Part shown: piece by piece, positions 1-6,917 of the stretch
Layout of the letters: each line of letters opens with the position of its first letter
How positions within the stretch are numbered: position 1 is the stretch's first letter
Notes under the pieces: generated by a model
What the model saw: the letters and a program-made list of their open reading frames with translations, nothing else
Told to the model about the DNA's origin: nothing
Databases searched by the model: none
Position numbers and translations under genes: made by a program
Source of the DNA: JASFEQ01 sp050122535
GTDB taxonomy: Bacteria; Desulfobacterota; DSM-4660; Desulfatiglandales; HGW-15
Assembly: GCA_050122535.1 (NCBI GenBank)
Contig: JASFIT010000055.1
Location: forward strand, 1-16,493
DNA: 16,493 bases
Direction: 5' to 3'

Positions 1-1431
1 CCCCAGGTAGGAGTTGTTCAGGATGACGACTTTAACCGGGAGATTATATTGTGTCGCTGTTGCCATCTCCTGAATATTCATCTGAATGCTTCCATCGCCC
101 GCAATGTCCACCACCAGCATTTCAGGGTGTGCGATTTGAGCCCCTATGGCTGCTGGTAACCCGAAACCCATACACCCCAATCCCCCTGAAGTGATAAAGG
201 CATTTGGACTGTCAAAGTGGTAATATTGGGCAGCCCACATCTGGTTCTGGCCCACTTCAGTGGTGATAATGGCACTTCCTTTGGTCAATTCATGGAGTTT
301 CTCCACCACAAATTGCGGTTTGATAACCTCTTTCTGTTCATACGCAAGGGGTTTGGTCGCCTTCCACTCCTCTATCTGATTCAGCCACGATTTTCTCTTT
401 TGTTTGAGATTACCCATCCTTTCTTTGCTGAGCAGACTATTCAGTTTTCGGAGCGTAATCTTGCAATCGCCCACGATGGGAATGGCGACCGGGATGTTCT
501 TGCGGATTGAGGTGGGATCAATGTCAATGTGAATGATCTTGGCCTTTGGGGCAAAAGTATCCGTCTTCCCTGTCACCCGATCATCAAAACGGACCCCCAC
601 AGCAATCAGGAGATCACATTCTGAGGATGACATGTTGGCCCGATAGGTGCCGTGCATCCCTATCATGCCAAGCCACAATGGATCCTTGGCAGGGAAGCTC
701 CCCAGGCCCATGAGGGTTGCCGTGACTGGGGCATGGATCTTCCTCGCCAGCTGCGTTAATTCTTTTGACGCCTGAGAGAGGATGACTCCTCCCCCTGTGA
801 AGATGACAGGCTTCTTGGCTTCTTTGATCAACTTAATCGCTTTGGGTAACTGCTTGATGTTGGGCTCGTAGGTGGGATTGTACGATTTGAGTTGGATATT
901 CTTCACGGGCTTGTAGTTTGTGGCTCCCTGCACCACATCCTTGGGCAGATCCACGAGCACTGGGCCTGGACGTCCTGATCGGGCAATATAGAATGCCTCT
1001 TTGATCGTACTCGCCAGATCCTCCACACGTTGGACCAGGTAGTTGTGTTTGGTGCATGGGCGTGTAATTCCCACAATATCCACTTCTTGAAAGGCGTCAT
1101 TCCCTATCAAATGACTGGGGACCTGCCCGGTAAGGACGACAAGGGGAATTGAGTCCATGTAGGCAGATGCGATACCGCTCACCGTATTGGTGGCACCCGG
1201 CCCGGAGGTCACCAGGCATACCCCAACACCGCCTGACGCACGTGCATAACCATCGGCAGCGTGAATCGCGCCCTGTTCATGCCGGACCAGGATATGCCGT
1301 ATGTCTGTCTTGACCAACTCATCATAGAGATCAACGACCGCACCACCTGGATAGCCAAATATGGTGTCAACCCCTTCTTCCTGCAATACCTTCATTAAAA
1401 TCTGTCCGCCTGTTAGTTTAATGATGAACAC
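1..1431 (-). CDS. ilvB: Acetolactate synthase large subunit, 3' end cut by window edge
   Basis: Catalytic subunit of acetohydroxyacid synthase, the ThDP- and FAD-dependent enzyme that condenses pyruvate with pyruvate or 2-oxobutyrate in the first shared step of Val/Leu/Ile synthesis. The frame translates to KLTGGQIL near the N-terminus, then FGYPGG, the RHEQGA segment with the catalytic Glu (about residue 49), TSGPGATN, and a ThDP motif running from GDGS (about 442) to NN (about 469). About 474 residues are present of a usual 550-570; the C-terminus lies beyond position 1. No ATG exists at the expected N-terminus. I give the GTG at 1431 as the outer limit, but the Shine-Dalgarno run AAAGGGGG sits directly on that GTG and is 8 nt from an ATT at 1420-1422. 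That ATT encodes the residue where homologues have Met (MKLTG...), so ATT may be the real start. An internal ATG at 1393-1395 would remove a conserved segment. An attenuator lies upstream; ilvN would be expected next, outside the window. Confidence 0.95.
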   Translation of the reverse strand, partial: MFIIKLTGGQILMKVLQEEGVDTIFGYPGGAVVDLYDELVKTDIRHILVRHEQGAIHAADGYARASGGVGVCLVTSGPGATNTVSGIASAYMDSIPLVVLTGQVPSHLIGNDAFQEVDIVGITRPCTKHNYLVQRVEDLASTIKEAFYIARSGRPGPVLVDLPKDVVQGATNYKPVKNIQLKSYNPTYEPNIKQLPKAIKLIKEAKKPVIFTGGGVILSQASKELTQLARKIHAPVTATLMGLGSFPAKDPLWLGMIGMHGTYRANMSSSECDLLIAVGVRFDDRVTGKTDTFAPKAKIIHIDIDPTSIRKNIPVAIPIVGDCKITLRKLNSLLSKERMGNLKQKRKSWLNQIEEWKATKPLAYEQKEVIKPQFVVEKLHELTKGSAIITTEVGQNQMWAAQYYHFDSPNAFITSGGLGCMGFGLPAAIGAQIAHPEMLVVDIAGDGSIQMNIQEMATATQYNLPVKVVILNNSYLG

Positions 1432-1447
1432 CCCCTTTATTGCTTCA

Positions 1448-1475
1448 TTATTCGTTGTTAGTTATTCGTTATTAC
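1448..1475. repeat. Two tandem copies of a 14-mer in the ilvB leader
   Basis: TTATTCGTTGTTAG (1448-1461) is followed directly by TTATTCGTTATTAC (1462-1475), two mismatches apart. It lies in the untranslated leader between the attenuator and ilvB. Its function is unknown. It may be a dispersed intergenic repeat of this genome, which one window cannot show. Confidence 0.5.
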
Positions 1476-1512
1476 TCATGAGTCGCCAAGACTTGATTCC
1501 ATATTTTGGCTC

Positions 1513-1530
1513 GGAGGGATCACTCCCTCC
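1513..1530. other. GGAGGGA hairpin between attenuator and ilvB
   Basis: A perfect 7-bp inverted repeat, GGAGGGA (1513-1519) and TCCCTCC (1524-1530), with a TCAC loop. On the plus strand it is followed by TTTTT and looks like a weak terminator, but no plus-strand gene precedes it. In the minus-strand ilvB transcript it is preceded by AAAAA and not followed by U, so it is a leader hairpin holding an anti-Shine-Dalgarno-like sequence rather than a terminator. Confidence 0.5.
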
Positions 1531-1539
1531 TTTTTGATC

Positions 1540-1574
1540 AAAAAAAAACCGTTATCAGGTGGGCCTGATAACGG
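1540..1574 (-). terminator. Attenuator terminator of the ilvB leader
   Basis: Read on the minus strand, CCGTTATCAGG (1574-1564), a CCCA loop and CCTGATAACGG (1559-1549) form a perfect 11-bp stem followed at once by nine T (1548-1540), a textbook Rho-independent terminator. It lies upstream of ilvB, not after a gene, 24 nt past the leader-peptide stop codon. It must therefore decide whether transcription enters ilvB. The 5' arm plus loop can pair instead with an upstream antiterminator segment. Confidence 0.9.
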
Positions 1575-1616
1575 ATTTTGATGAACAAGCTTTGATATTA
1601 TCGCATTATCAGGCCC
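1561..1616 (-). promoter_or_regulatory. Antiterminator helix of the ilvB attenuator
   Basis: GGGCCTGATAA (1616-1606, last codons of the leader peptide) is the exact reverse complement of TTATCAGGCCC (1571-1561, 5' arm and loop of the terminator). That gives 11 bp, extendable by a U-G and a G-C pair, mutually exclusive with the terminator. A ribosome at the leader stop codon (1600-1598) would cover the upstream segment and let the terminator form. A ribosome stalled on upstream Val/Leu/Ile codons would leave it free and allow read-through into ilvB. The pairing is seen in the sequence; the mechanism is inferred from known amino-acid attenuators such as ivbL-ilvB and ilvGMEDA. Confidence 0.85.
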
Positions 1617-1714
1617 GGCAGTCTGCTTCCTACTACCAGGAAACGAAGCAACAGGGATACAAATACCCCTGCTACCCCGATAATGACGACAATATTCAAA
1701 TGACTACGGTTCAT
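1598..1714 (-). CDS. Branched-chain-rich leader peptide of ilvB (38 aa)
   Basis: A 38-codon frame starting MNRSHLNIVVIIGVAG and ending RLPGLIMR. It has 7 Val, 7 Leu and 4 Ile, including the runs IVVII, LLL and VV. Its last codons overlap the antiterminator segment and its stop lies 24 nt before the terminator stem, the geometry of a transcription-attenuation leader peptide. The Shine-Dalgarno is weak (GGGA 7 nt, or GAGG immediately, before ATG). Its product is probably not a functional protein; translation senses charged Val/Leu/Ile tRNA. It could alternatively be a single-helix membrane peptide because it is hydrophobic, but the RNA structures around it favour the leader role. Confidence 0.8.
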   Translation of the reverse strand: MNRSHLNIVVIIGVAGVFVSLLLRFLVVGSRLPGLIMR

Positions 1715-1757
1715 CCTCTGTTCCCATGCAGATCTATAGTTTTGTGTCAAAGCTTTA

Positions 1758-1787
1758 TTTTTATGGGCAATAAATGCCTCTTGTCAA
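1758..1787 (-). promoter_or_regulatory. Candidate sigma-70 promoter of the ilvB leader
   Basis: On the minus strand a perfect TTGACA (-35, 1787-1782) is followed after 18 nt by TAAAAA (-10, 1763-1758, 4 of 6 consensus). Transcription would start near 1751, about 37 nt before the leader-peptide ATG. Position and direction fit, but the -10 box is imperfect. Confidence 0.45.
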
Positions 1788-1938
1788 TCTTTTTTTTCTT
1801 CGTGAATTGATTTTTATCAAAAATTCTTTAACTAAAGGCTCAGGGCAACACCCGTTTAGTCAGATTTGAAGTTTGCTGACTTTTTTAATAGATTGAATTA
1901 GACTTTTTAAAAGATAACAAGAAAAGGAATTCAAAGAT

Positions 1939-2691
1939 ATGGCCGGCCGTGCAAATCTGGATAATATTCATATCATCCTTGCCAAACCCCAGATTCCTGA
2001 GAATATCGGGGCTGTTGCTCGGGCCATGACCAATATGGGTATGGCGCACCTCGTGCTCGTGAATCCCAAGAATTGCGATCTATCCCGGGTACTTAGGACG
2101 GCCAAAGGCTCCTCCATTGACGTTGTAGAACAAATGGAAGTCTACGATGATCTCGGGCAGGCGCTCGGTCCGTTCCAGTATATCGTAGGCACGACAGCTC
2201 GCCTTGGGAACCGTCGGCCTGCCATGGCTGACCCGCGTCAACTTGCCCAGTATCTCATCCCCATCTCGCAAGAAAATCGCGTGGCAATCCTTTTCGGACC
2301 CGAAGACAGGGGCCTGTCCAATGACCAGCTCCGTTACTGCCATAAGATCGTCACCATAAATACCGCCTCCTTTTCATCCTTAAACCTTGCCCATGCTGTG
2401 ATGATTGTCTGTTATGAGATTTTCATGGCCAGCCCTAGACCGAGCGCCACGCCCCTGCCCCGCCTTGCCAATAGCTTTGAACTGGAAGGCATGTATGGGC
2501 ATCTCCGGGAGGTCCTCATGAAAATCGGATTCATTTATCCGCAAAATCCGGAGCACTGGATGATGAACATCAGACGCTTCCTCTCCCGCCTTCCTTTGAG
2601 GGCAAGGGAGGTGAAGATTATCAGGGGCGTCTGCCGGCAAATTGATTGGTACTCGGAACAGGTGGAGAAGAAGGGGAAGGAAGAGAATTGA
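1939..2691 (+). CDS. trmJ: tRNA (Cm32/Um32) 2'-O-methyltransferase, TrmJ family
   Basis: A SPOUT-class SAM-dependent RNA methyltransferase. By family, TrmJ methylates the 2'-OH of nucleotide 32 in the tRNA anticodon loop, acting as a dimer in the cytoplasm. The 250 residues match the usual length. Visible motifs are the N-terminal PENIGAVARAM (20-30, with the family's conserved Asn and Arg), FGPEDRGLSND (119-129) and FSSLNLAHAV (145-154); the last two build the trefoil-knot SAM pocket. The C-terminal 80 residues are a charged helical extension, as in E. coli TrmJ. The ATG follows an AAGGA Shine-Dalgarno at about 10 nt. It is divergent from ilvB and no partner gene follows. TrmL or another SpoU-type enzyme is less likely given the PENIGAVAR and SLNLAHA motifs and the C-terminal extension. 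Confidence 0.92.
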   Translation: MAGRANLDNIHIILAKPQIPENIGAVARAMTNMGMAHLVLVNPKNCDLSRVLRTAKGSSIDVVEQMEVYDDLGQALGPFQYIVGTTARLGNRRPAMADPRQLAQYLIPISQENRVAILFGPEDRGLSNDQLRYCHKIVTINTASFSSLNLAHAVMIVCYEIFMASPRPSATPLPRLANSFELEGMYGHLREVLMKIGFIYPQNPEHWMMNIRRFLSRLPLRAREVKIIRGVCRQIDWYSEQVEKKGKEEN

Positions 2692-2796
2692 TGCATTTTA
2701 ATTCTGAACTGCCATATAATCAAACGCCTGGCTGAACTGCATGTTGCCCGTGAGAAAAGTACCAATCAAGTCTATGATTGCTCTAGGGTACAGATG

Positions 2797-3123
2797 TCAC
2801 AGGTTTTTGATTATCGCTTTGTATATCACGCCTGCCCAAACAGAGAAGATAGCAAGAAAAAAGATTGCCAGAAGAACCCAAGCGATGAGGTAAAAGACTT
2901 TATCAATTCTTGGTTCCACAGGTTTATTATTTGGAACCGCCTTCTCATTGGCTCTCCACTTTTTGATCAGCAACTCCTGAGACACATATACTAAAACTGT
3001 GGGAACGATCGCAAAGTAGGGATTCAGGGACAGGCCTAAAAGTTTGTTAAATTCATTGATTATTTCGTAAATGAAAAACCCAAATACTAGACACAATATC
3101 GCCCGTGCAATAAAAGAGGCCAT
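2797..3123 (-). CDS. Small three-helix membrane protein of unknown function
   Basis: 108 residues with three hydrophobic stretches: about 5-22 (IARAILCLVFGFFIY), 34-55 (NPYFAIVPTVLVYVSQELL) and 75-102 (DKVFYLIAWVLLAIFFLAI). A basic, Pro-rich loop (about 57-73) lies between the second and third. The start has a clear Shine-Dalgarno GAGGAG 8 nt before ATG, which supports a real gene. No catalytic motif or family was recognised. It is likely an inner-membrane protein. It follows the HD-domain gene in the same direction at 122 nt, so co-transcription is possible but unproven. Confidence 0.7.
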   Translation of the reverse strand: MASFIARAILCLVFGFFIYEIINEFNKLLGLSLNPYFAIVPTVLVYVSQELLIKKWRANEKAVPNNKPVEPRIDKVFYLIAWVLLAIFFLAIFSVWAGVIYKAIIKNL

Positions 3124-3245
3124 TGATGGCTCTCCTCAAGATAAAAAATAAGGAGAAAGTATTTGTTTTGACCGGTGAGGTTATATCACAACAGGATGTG
3201 GGTAACTGCTAGTGGTATAATACGAGATCATGTTAAAGAACATTT

Positions 3246-3878
3246 CTATTTTTCAATGCTTTCCAGTTTTTTTATAAGCGCCTTGGTGTTTTTTTGCTTC
3301 CCTTTTTCTCTCAGCTTTTTTTGAGAGGCCGTATAGTACTGGTGTCTTTCCTGGAATTCGAGCGTGTTTCTGTACCATGTAGCATCATCACTCACATCTA
3401 TTCCTCTTATGCGACGTCCTTCCCTTAATCTTTCATCCAATTGAAAGAAATCTTCTCTGCCCAAGTTGTCGAGATCCGCATCACAAAGGATCTTTTCAAC
3501 ATGCGTTTTCGGTTCAACCTCAGGATCCGTTGCGAGTATCATCTTTTGAACCTTTTCAATTTCGCCCGGCCTGTATCCGATCAACTTAAGGATTCTGCCT
3601 GCGATTCGTGCCGCAATCGGCTCATTTTTTTCATACTCTCGAATGTAACCCGTGTCATGAAAGTATGCCGCGGCGATCAATAATTCTCTATCGTGTTCAG
3701 AAACTTCTTCTAATTTTGCGAGATTATTGGCAACAGCAACGACGCCCCTGGTAGAATGGAGCGTGTGGTCGGCATTATGATACTTGATACCCGCCGGCAA
3801 TTCATCCCTGAACAACTCCCTCACATATTGGTCCACCATCTTTAGGCGAGGTGTATGTGGCTTGTATCCTGATTTCAT
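3246..3878 (-). CDS. HD-domain metal-dependent phosphohydrolase
   Basis: The 210-residue protein carries the HD superfamily signature. YHNADHT (33-39) supplies the first metal His (about 38), AAYFHDTGY (70-78) the His-Asp pair (74-75), and LCDADLDNLG (131-140) the distal Asp. HD proteins hydrolyse phosphomonoesters or nucleotide phosphates such as (p)ppGpp, cyclic nucleotides or dNTPs; nothing in the sequence fixes the substrate. It lacks the GYP motif of cyclic-di-GMP HD-GYP phosphodiesterases and the synthetase, TGS and ACT domains of RelA/SpoT. The C-terminal 30 residues are Lys-rich and helical. The ATG at 3878 has no clear Shine-Dalgarno; a later Met (residue 14) is possible. It lies 151 nt after the histidine kinase in the same direction, so a link to that signalling unit is a guess from position only. 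Confidence 0.85.
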   Translation of the reverse strand: MKSGYKPHTPRLKMVDQYVRELFRDELPAGIKYHNADHTLHSTRGVVAVANNLAKLEEVSEHDRELLIAAAYFHDTGYIREYEKNEPIAARIAGRILKLIGYRPGEIEKVQKMILATDPEVEPKTHVEKILCDADLDNLGREDFFQLDERLREGRRIRGIDVSDDATWYRNTLEFQERHQYYTASQKKLREKGKQKNTKALIKKLESIEK

Positions 3879-4029
3879 GATTGAGTTTGCTGGCAGAGGT
3901 TATCAATCTGATAGGAAAAGCTTAGACTTATGAAACGAAAAAGGGGGCTTAGAGTCAAGAAAAAACGGCATGGTGGGTTCCTCTGAATGACAGGTACAGA
4001 AGCAACGATTTTGTCCGGAAATCAAAACC

Positions 4030-5970
4030 TCAAGCGTTTCTTTCTGTTTGTGTAACTGATCGGAAAAGGATAGAAAAGGTGGTGCCCCCCGAGTCATGAC
4101 AGTCTTTGCTCTTGGTGCAAAAGGGACACTCACTGATCCTGCCGGGACAGATGTCGCTCACCAGGGGGATAAATCGGCACCTTGATGATACCATCTCTAT
4201 CTTGAAATTATACCGCTCGGAGAAGATTCTCATCCGCAATAGGTCCGCCCCTTTCCCCCCAGCATTGAAATCAAAGGGTCTCTTCGTGGAATAGTCATCA
4301 GTAAATCGGGTCGTAAAGAACCCTTCAAATATTCGCCTTTGATGTTCCTCGGTGATGCCAACGCCGTAGTCACGCACAGTCAACTGAGTTTCCTCACCTC
4401 TTTTTAGGACTGTGACCTCTATCTTCCCTTCATCGGGCGTGTTCTCTATTGCGTTTTTGATAAGCCCTTTGACTACTTTTTGTAATACATCTCGTGGCAT
4501 GCCTAAAGGAGGAGAAGGTTCAAGTTGCGTTACCAACTCAACCTGGCGATGAGTATAAAGTGGCTTAAGATAATCTATTCTTTCTTTGATATATTCATCC
4601 AGGATGATCTTTTCTGAAATCGATTTATCGCTGGGGCCAAATATCTCCTCAATGCGCTCTCTTATACGGTTTATTATGGGACGCTCTCCTATCTCCTGGG
4701 CAACGAGGGCTTCCAGTTCATCGACACACTGTTCAACTAACTGAGATATGAGATGGTAGCTCCTATACTCTTTGTCTTGTATAATATCGTCCACCACATA
4801 CTGGATCCGAAGAAGTCGATCCAGGTTTCTCTGTGCCCTCTCTATGGTGGGCTTCCATGTCTCCTGAGGAAGAGCTTTCAATCGCCTTGCAAGTGTCACC
4901 AGAGAACCATATATTACAGAGACGGGTGTCTTTAGCTCATGGGACAAATGATGGATGATCTTGTCTTTTGCACGATTCAAGCTCGTCACTTCTCTATAGG
5001 ACTTTTTTATTTCCTCAGAGGCTCTGGCATTTTCAATAGAAAGGGCAACGTTTCCAGCTATCATGCTCAACAACTCCACATCAATCTGTTCAAAGGTTCC
5101 TTCCCTTTTATTAATGGCAGCAATGGCCCCAATAATTCGATCACCGCTCCTCAAGGGTACCAGAATGTAATTCTTGGTATGGTACCCGAGTTTCTTATCC
5201 CTCTCTGGATAAAGATAGGAATCCTTGGAGGCATCAGAAACGATTAGCGGCTCGCCGGTCCTGATGACCTTTCCCGAGGCTATCTGATCTACTGGGAAAC
5301 GGATTTCCTTCACCCTCTTTTGGGTGGTGGTGTCGTCATAAGCCGCGCCCAGGAAAAAGAGTTCATCTCTCTCCTCATCCAACAGCGTAACAAGAGCACC
5401 CTCTGTGCCTAACAGTCTTTTGACTTCGTCGCTGATATAATCCAGAAGATTATCCAAGTCAGGGTATTCCGGGAGGGCCATGCTGATCCGGAGCATTGCC
5501 TCATTATTCCGAGCCATCCTCTTTTCCTGGGTGATATCCCTGAGTATTACCAGTTCGCCGGATAGTCCCATTTCAGATTTTGAAAAAACGGCCCCCCTCA
5601 TGATAACGTCAAGGATTCTTCCGTCCTTGGTTAATCGTCTGGTTTCGTATCTTGGTACTATTCCTTCTTCAAACAGATTTCTAAGCTTTTCCAATGTCTC
5701 CTGTTCGAGTTCTGGGGGAACGAAGGGTATTCTTTTACCTCGCATTTCTTTTAACGTCCAACCGAAAACTTCAGTAAATGAGGGATTCAGGTATGATACG
5801 CGTCCGTTCATGGTATACACCGCCATAGGATATGGAACAAAATCAAGGAGGGTTCTATAGCGCCTCTCTGAGGTTCGTAGTTCCTCCTCAGTGTGCCTGT
5901 GTATAGAGGCCTCTCGCTCCAATTGTTTGACCCTTTGTTCTAATTCTTCATAGGTTAGATTTTTGGTCAT
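4030..5970 (-). CDS. PAS-GAF sensor histidine kinase with Cys-rich C-terminal insert
   Basis: A cytoplasmic hybrid-sensor-type histidine kinase of 646 residues with no membrane helix. In order: N-terminal coiled coil (1-36), PAS/PAC (about 36-150, including NGRVSYLNPSF and LVILRDITQEK), GAF (about 170-312), HisKA with phospho-acceptor His 344 in HLSHELKTP, an unusually long helical stretch (about 365-480), and HATPase_c with the N box LIKNAIEN (503-510), G1 box DYGVGIT (534-540), F box FEGFFTTRF and G2 box GGKGADL. After the G2 box comes a five-Cys segment (598, 608, 615, 618, 624; includes ECPFC), then GGTTFSI. The start at 5970 was chosen because GTGGAGGATT lies just upstream; the frame stays open for 24 further codons without such a site. 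There is no receiver domain and no response regulator nearby, so it is an orphan kinase that senses ligands through PAS and GAF. Confidence 0.93.
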   Translation of the reverse strand: MTKNLTYEELEQRVKQLEREASIHRHTEEELRTSERRYRTLLDFVPYPMAVYTMNGRVSYLNPSFTEVFGWTLKEMRGKRIPFVPPELEQETLEKLRNLFEEGIVPRYETRRLTKDGRILDVIMRGAVFSKSEMGLSGELVILRDITQEKRMARNNEAMLRISMALPEYPDLDNLLDYISDEVKRLLGTEGALVTLLDEERDELFFLGAAYDDTTTQKRVKEIRFPVDQIASGKVIRTGEPLIVSDASKDSYLYPERDKKLGYHTKNYILVPLRSGDRIIGAIAAINKREGTFEQIDVELLSMIAGNVALSIENARASEEIKKSYREVTSLNRAKDKIIHHLSHELKTPVSVIYGSLVTLARRLKALPQETWKPTIERAQRNLDRLLRIQYVVDDIIQDKEYRSYHLISQLVEQCVDELEALVAQEIGERPIINRIRERIEEIFGPSDKSISEKIILDEYIKERIDYLKPLYTHRQVELVTQLEPSPPLGMPRDVLQKVVKGLIKNAIENTPDEGKIEVTVLKRGEETQLTVRDYGVGITEEHQRRIFEGFFTTRFTDDYSTKRPFDFNAGGKGADLLRMRIFSERYNFKIEMVSSRCRFIPLVSDICPGRISECPFCTKSKDCHDSGGTTFSILFRSVTQTERNA

Positions 5971-6254
5971 AATAAAATCCTCCACTTGCTGCCAGAGCAA
6001 ATACCCTAAGCCAAGAAGGGCTTCCCCATATCTCACTTCCATAGACTATAACACCATTCCATCTTCGCCCACAACTTTTAGTCAGAAATTTGAAGCGCCC
6101 TATCAACCCAAGGCGTGAGGGGACCGGGAATGCACTTGCTTGTTGAATTGACCGGCTGGAGGTCTTATTAAGCCCAGTCGTTAGAGGTGAAACGCCAGGA
6201 AGGAATTATGTGGGCTCTTCAAGGGGTTAACGAGCAACGGGGATAGCCATCTAT

Positions 6255-6512
6255 TCAGGCGAAAGTGGCTCTCCGCTCCATGTCGCTTCTTTGCTTGGCG
6301 CTGAGTCTCGATCCATTCCCATTCCTGTTTTCTACGATGAATCTACGCTCTGCACCAGACCGTCTTTCAGGAATGTGTGCGTTGTAAGAAAACCGTCTTC
6401 TGTCTATGCCTGAGCGCCGATCCCCTTCGCGCTCAGGGGATGCGGGGACCCCTGATCCACTCGCATCAGAGGACTCTCTTGTTGGGTCATGAGCCATTTT
6501 TGACTGGTCCAC
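6255..6512 (-). CDS. Small Arg-rich protein with repeated RRSG motifs
   Basis: Up to 85 residues, beginning at a GTG (6512). The ATG at 6497 (MAHDPTRESS) is an alternative and has a slightly better Shine-Dalgarno-like GTGGA. The core repeats one motif: GDRRSGIDRRRF (about 30-41), PERRSGAERRF (about 48-58) and a degenerate DMERRATF at the end, linked by SYNAHI. The N-terminal 30 residues are Ser/Asp/Gly-rich and probably disordered. No enzyme family is recognisable. From memory, similar DRRSG...IPERRSG modules occur in small Desulfobacterota proteins of unknown role, some near PilZ proteins; here the neighbour 39 nt upstream is PilZ-like. The function is unknown. The regular repeats argue against a chance frame. 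Confidence 0.6.
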   Translation of the reverse strand: MDQSKMAHDPTRESSDASGSGVPASPEREGDRRSGIDRRRFSYNAHIPERRSGAERRFIVENRNGNGSRLSAKQRSDMERRATFA

Positions 6513-6551
6513 TTTTTCTTGAATGAATCTGAAGTATGTAGAGGGGTAAAA

Positions 6552-6917
6552 CTATTGGGTCTTAACCGAGTCTTGGCACCCCAAAATCTCCAAGCCTACG
6601 ACGTAATGACCCTTGAAACGTCCTTCATCTTGTTTGGTGATATGTTGAATCGCTGTCTCTAAGTATTCGGAGGGATAGTAGGAGTCGGTGTAATAGCATT
6701 TCAAGTTCAAGAGGTCGCCCACTTTCAACTGCGGCACGAGACCTGAGTTTTCCTTGACGAGAAAGCACATGTAATTTGAAGACTTGTTCCAGATCCTAAA
6801 CTGATACGGCATATGAAGACCATCAACTGAGAATTCTGCCCTATAAGACCGATCCACCGCCGTTTTTGGTTTAGATTTGATCAACACCAGGTTGTTGGTC
6901 ATGGCAGACTTTTCCAT
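6552..6917 (-). CDS. PilZ-like domain protein
   Basis: 121 residues from the ATG at 6917, chosen because AAGGGGAGGT lies immediately upstream; the frame is open for 22 more codons without such a site. The segment DRSYRAEFSVDGL, then FRIWNKSSNYMCFLV, then LKVGDLLNLKCYY and a final FKGHYVVGLEIL, follows the beta-barrel layout of PilZ domains: RxxxR-like start, [D/N]xSxxG strand, Phi-x-hydrophobic strand, and a closing G-hydrophobic strand. PilZ proteins bind cyclic di-GMP. Here the Arg motif is only RSYR and the second motif NKSSNY lacks its Gly, so binding cannot be assumed. It is probably co-transcribed with the Arg-rich gene downstream. Assignment rests on pattern, not a search. Confidence 0.6.
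   Translation of the reverse strand: MEKSAMTNNLVLIKSKPKTAVDRSYRAEFSVDGLHMPYQFRIWNKSSNYMCFLVKENSGLVPQLKVGDLLNLKCYYTDSYYPSEYLETAIQHITKQDEGRFKGHYVVGLEILGCQDSVKTQ

Noticed and set aside
1559..1810. 83-codon plus-strand frame
   Set aside because: It runs antisense through the attenuator, leader peptide and divergent promoter region. It has no Shine-Dalgarno and is explained by the RNA elements on the other strand.
1858..1886. AGTCAG/CTGACT hairpin with a T-run before trmJ
   Set aside because: A 6-bp stem with a 12-nt loop is too weak for a terminator. No leader frame or alternative pairing accompanies it, unlike the ilvB side.
3216..3221. Perfect TATAAT on the plus strand
   Set aside because: There is no acceptable -35 box upstream and no plus-strand gene downstream; the next genes are on the minus strand.
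3903..4133. 76-codon minus-strand frame
   Set aside because: It overlaps the conserved kinase C-terminus in another frame, has low-complexity composition and shows no Shine-Dalgarno or family motif.
5971..6042. N-terminal 24-residue extension of the histidine kinase
   Set aside because: The ATG at 5970 has a strong GGAGGA Shine-Dalgarno; the upstream Met lacks one and the added residues are not part of a domain.
6126..6139. GG-N10-GC sigma-54-like site on the plus strand
   Set aside because: The -24 half beyond GG does not match the consensus and no plus-strand gene follows.
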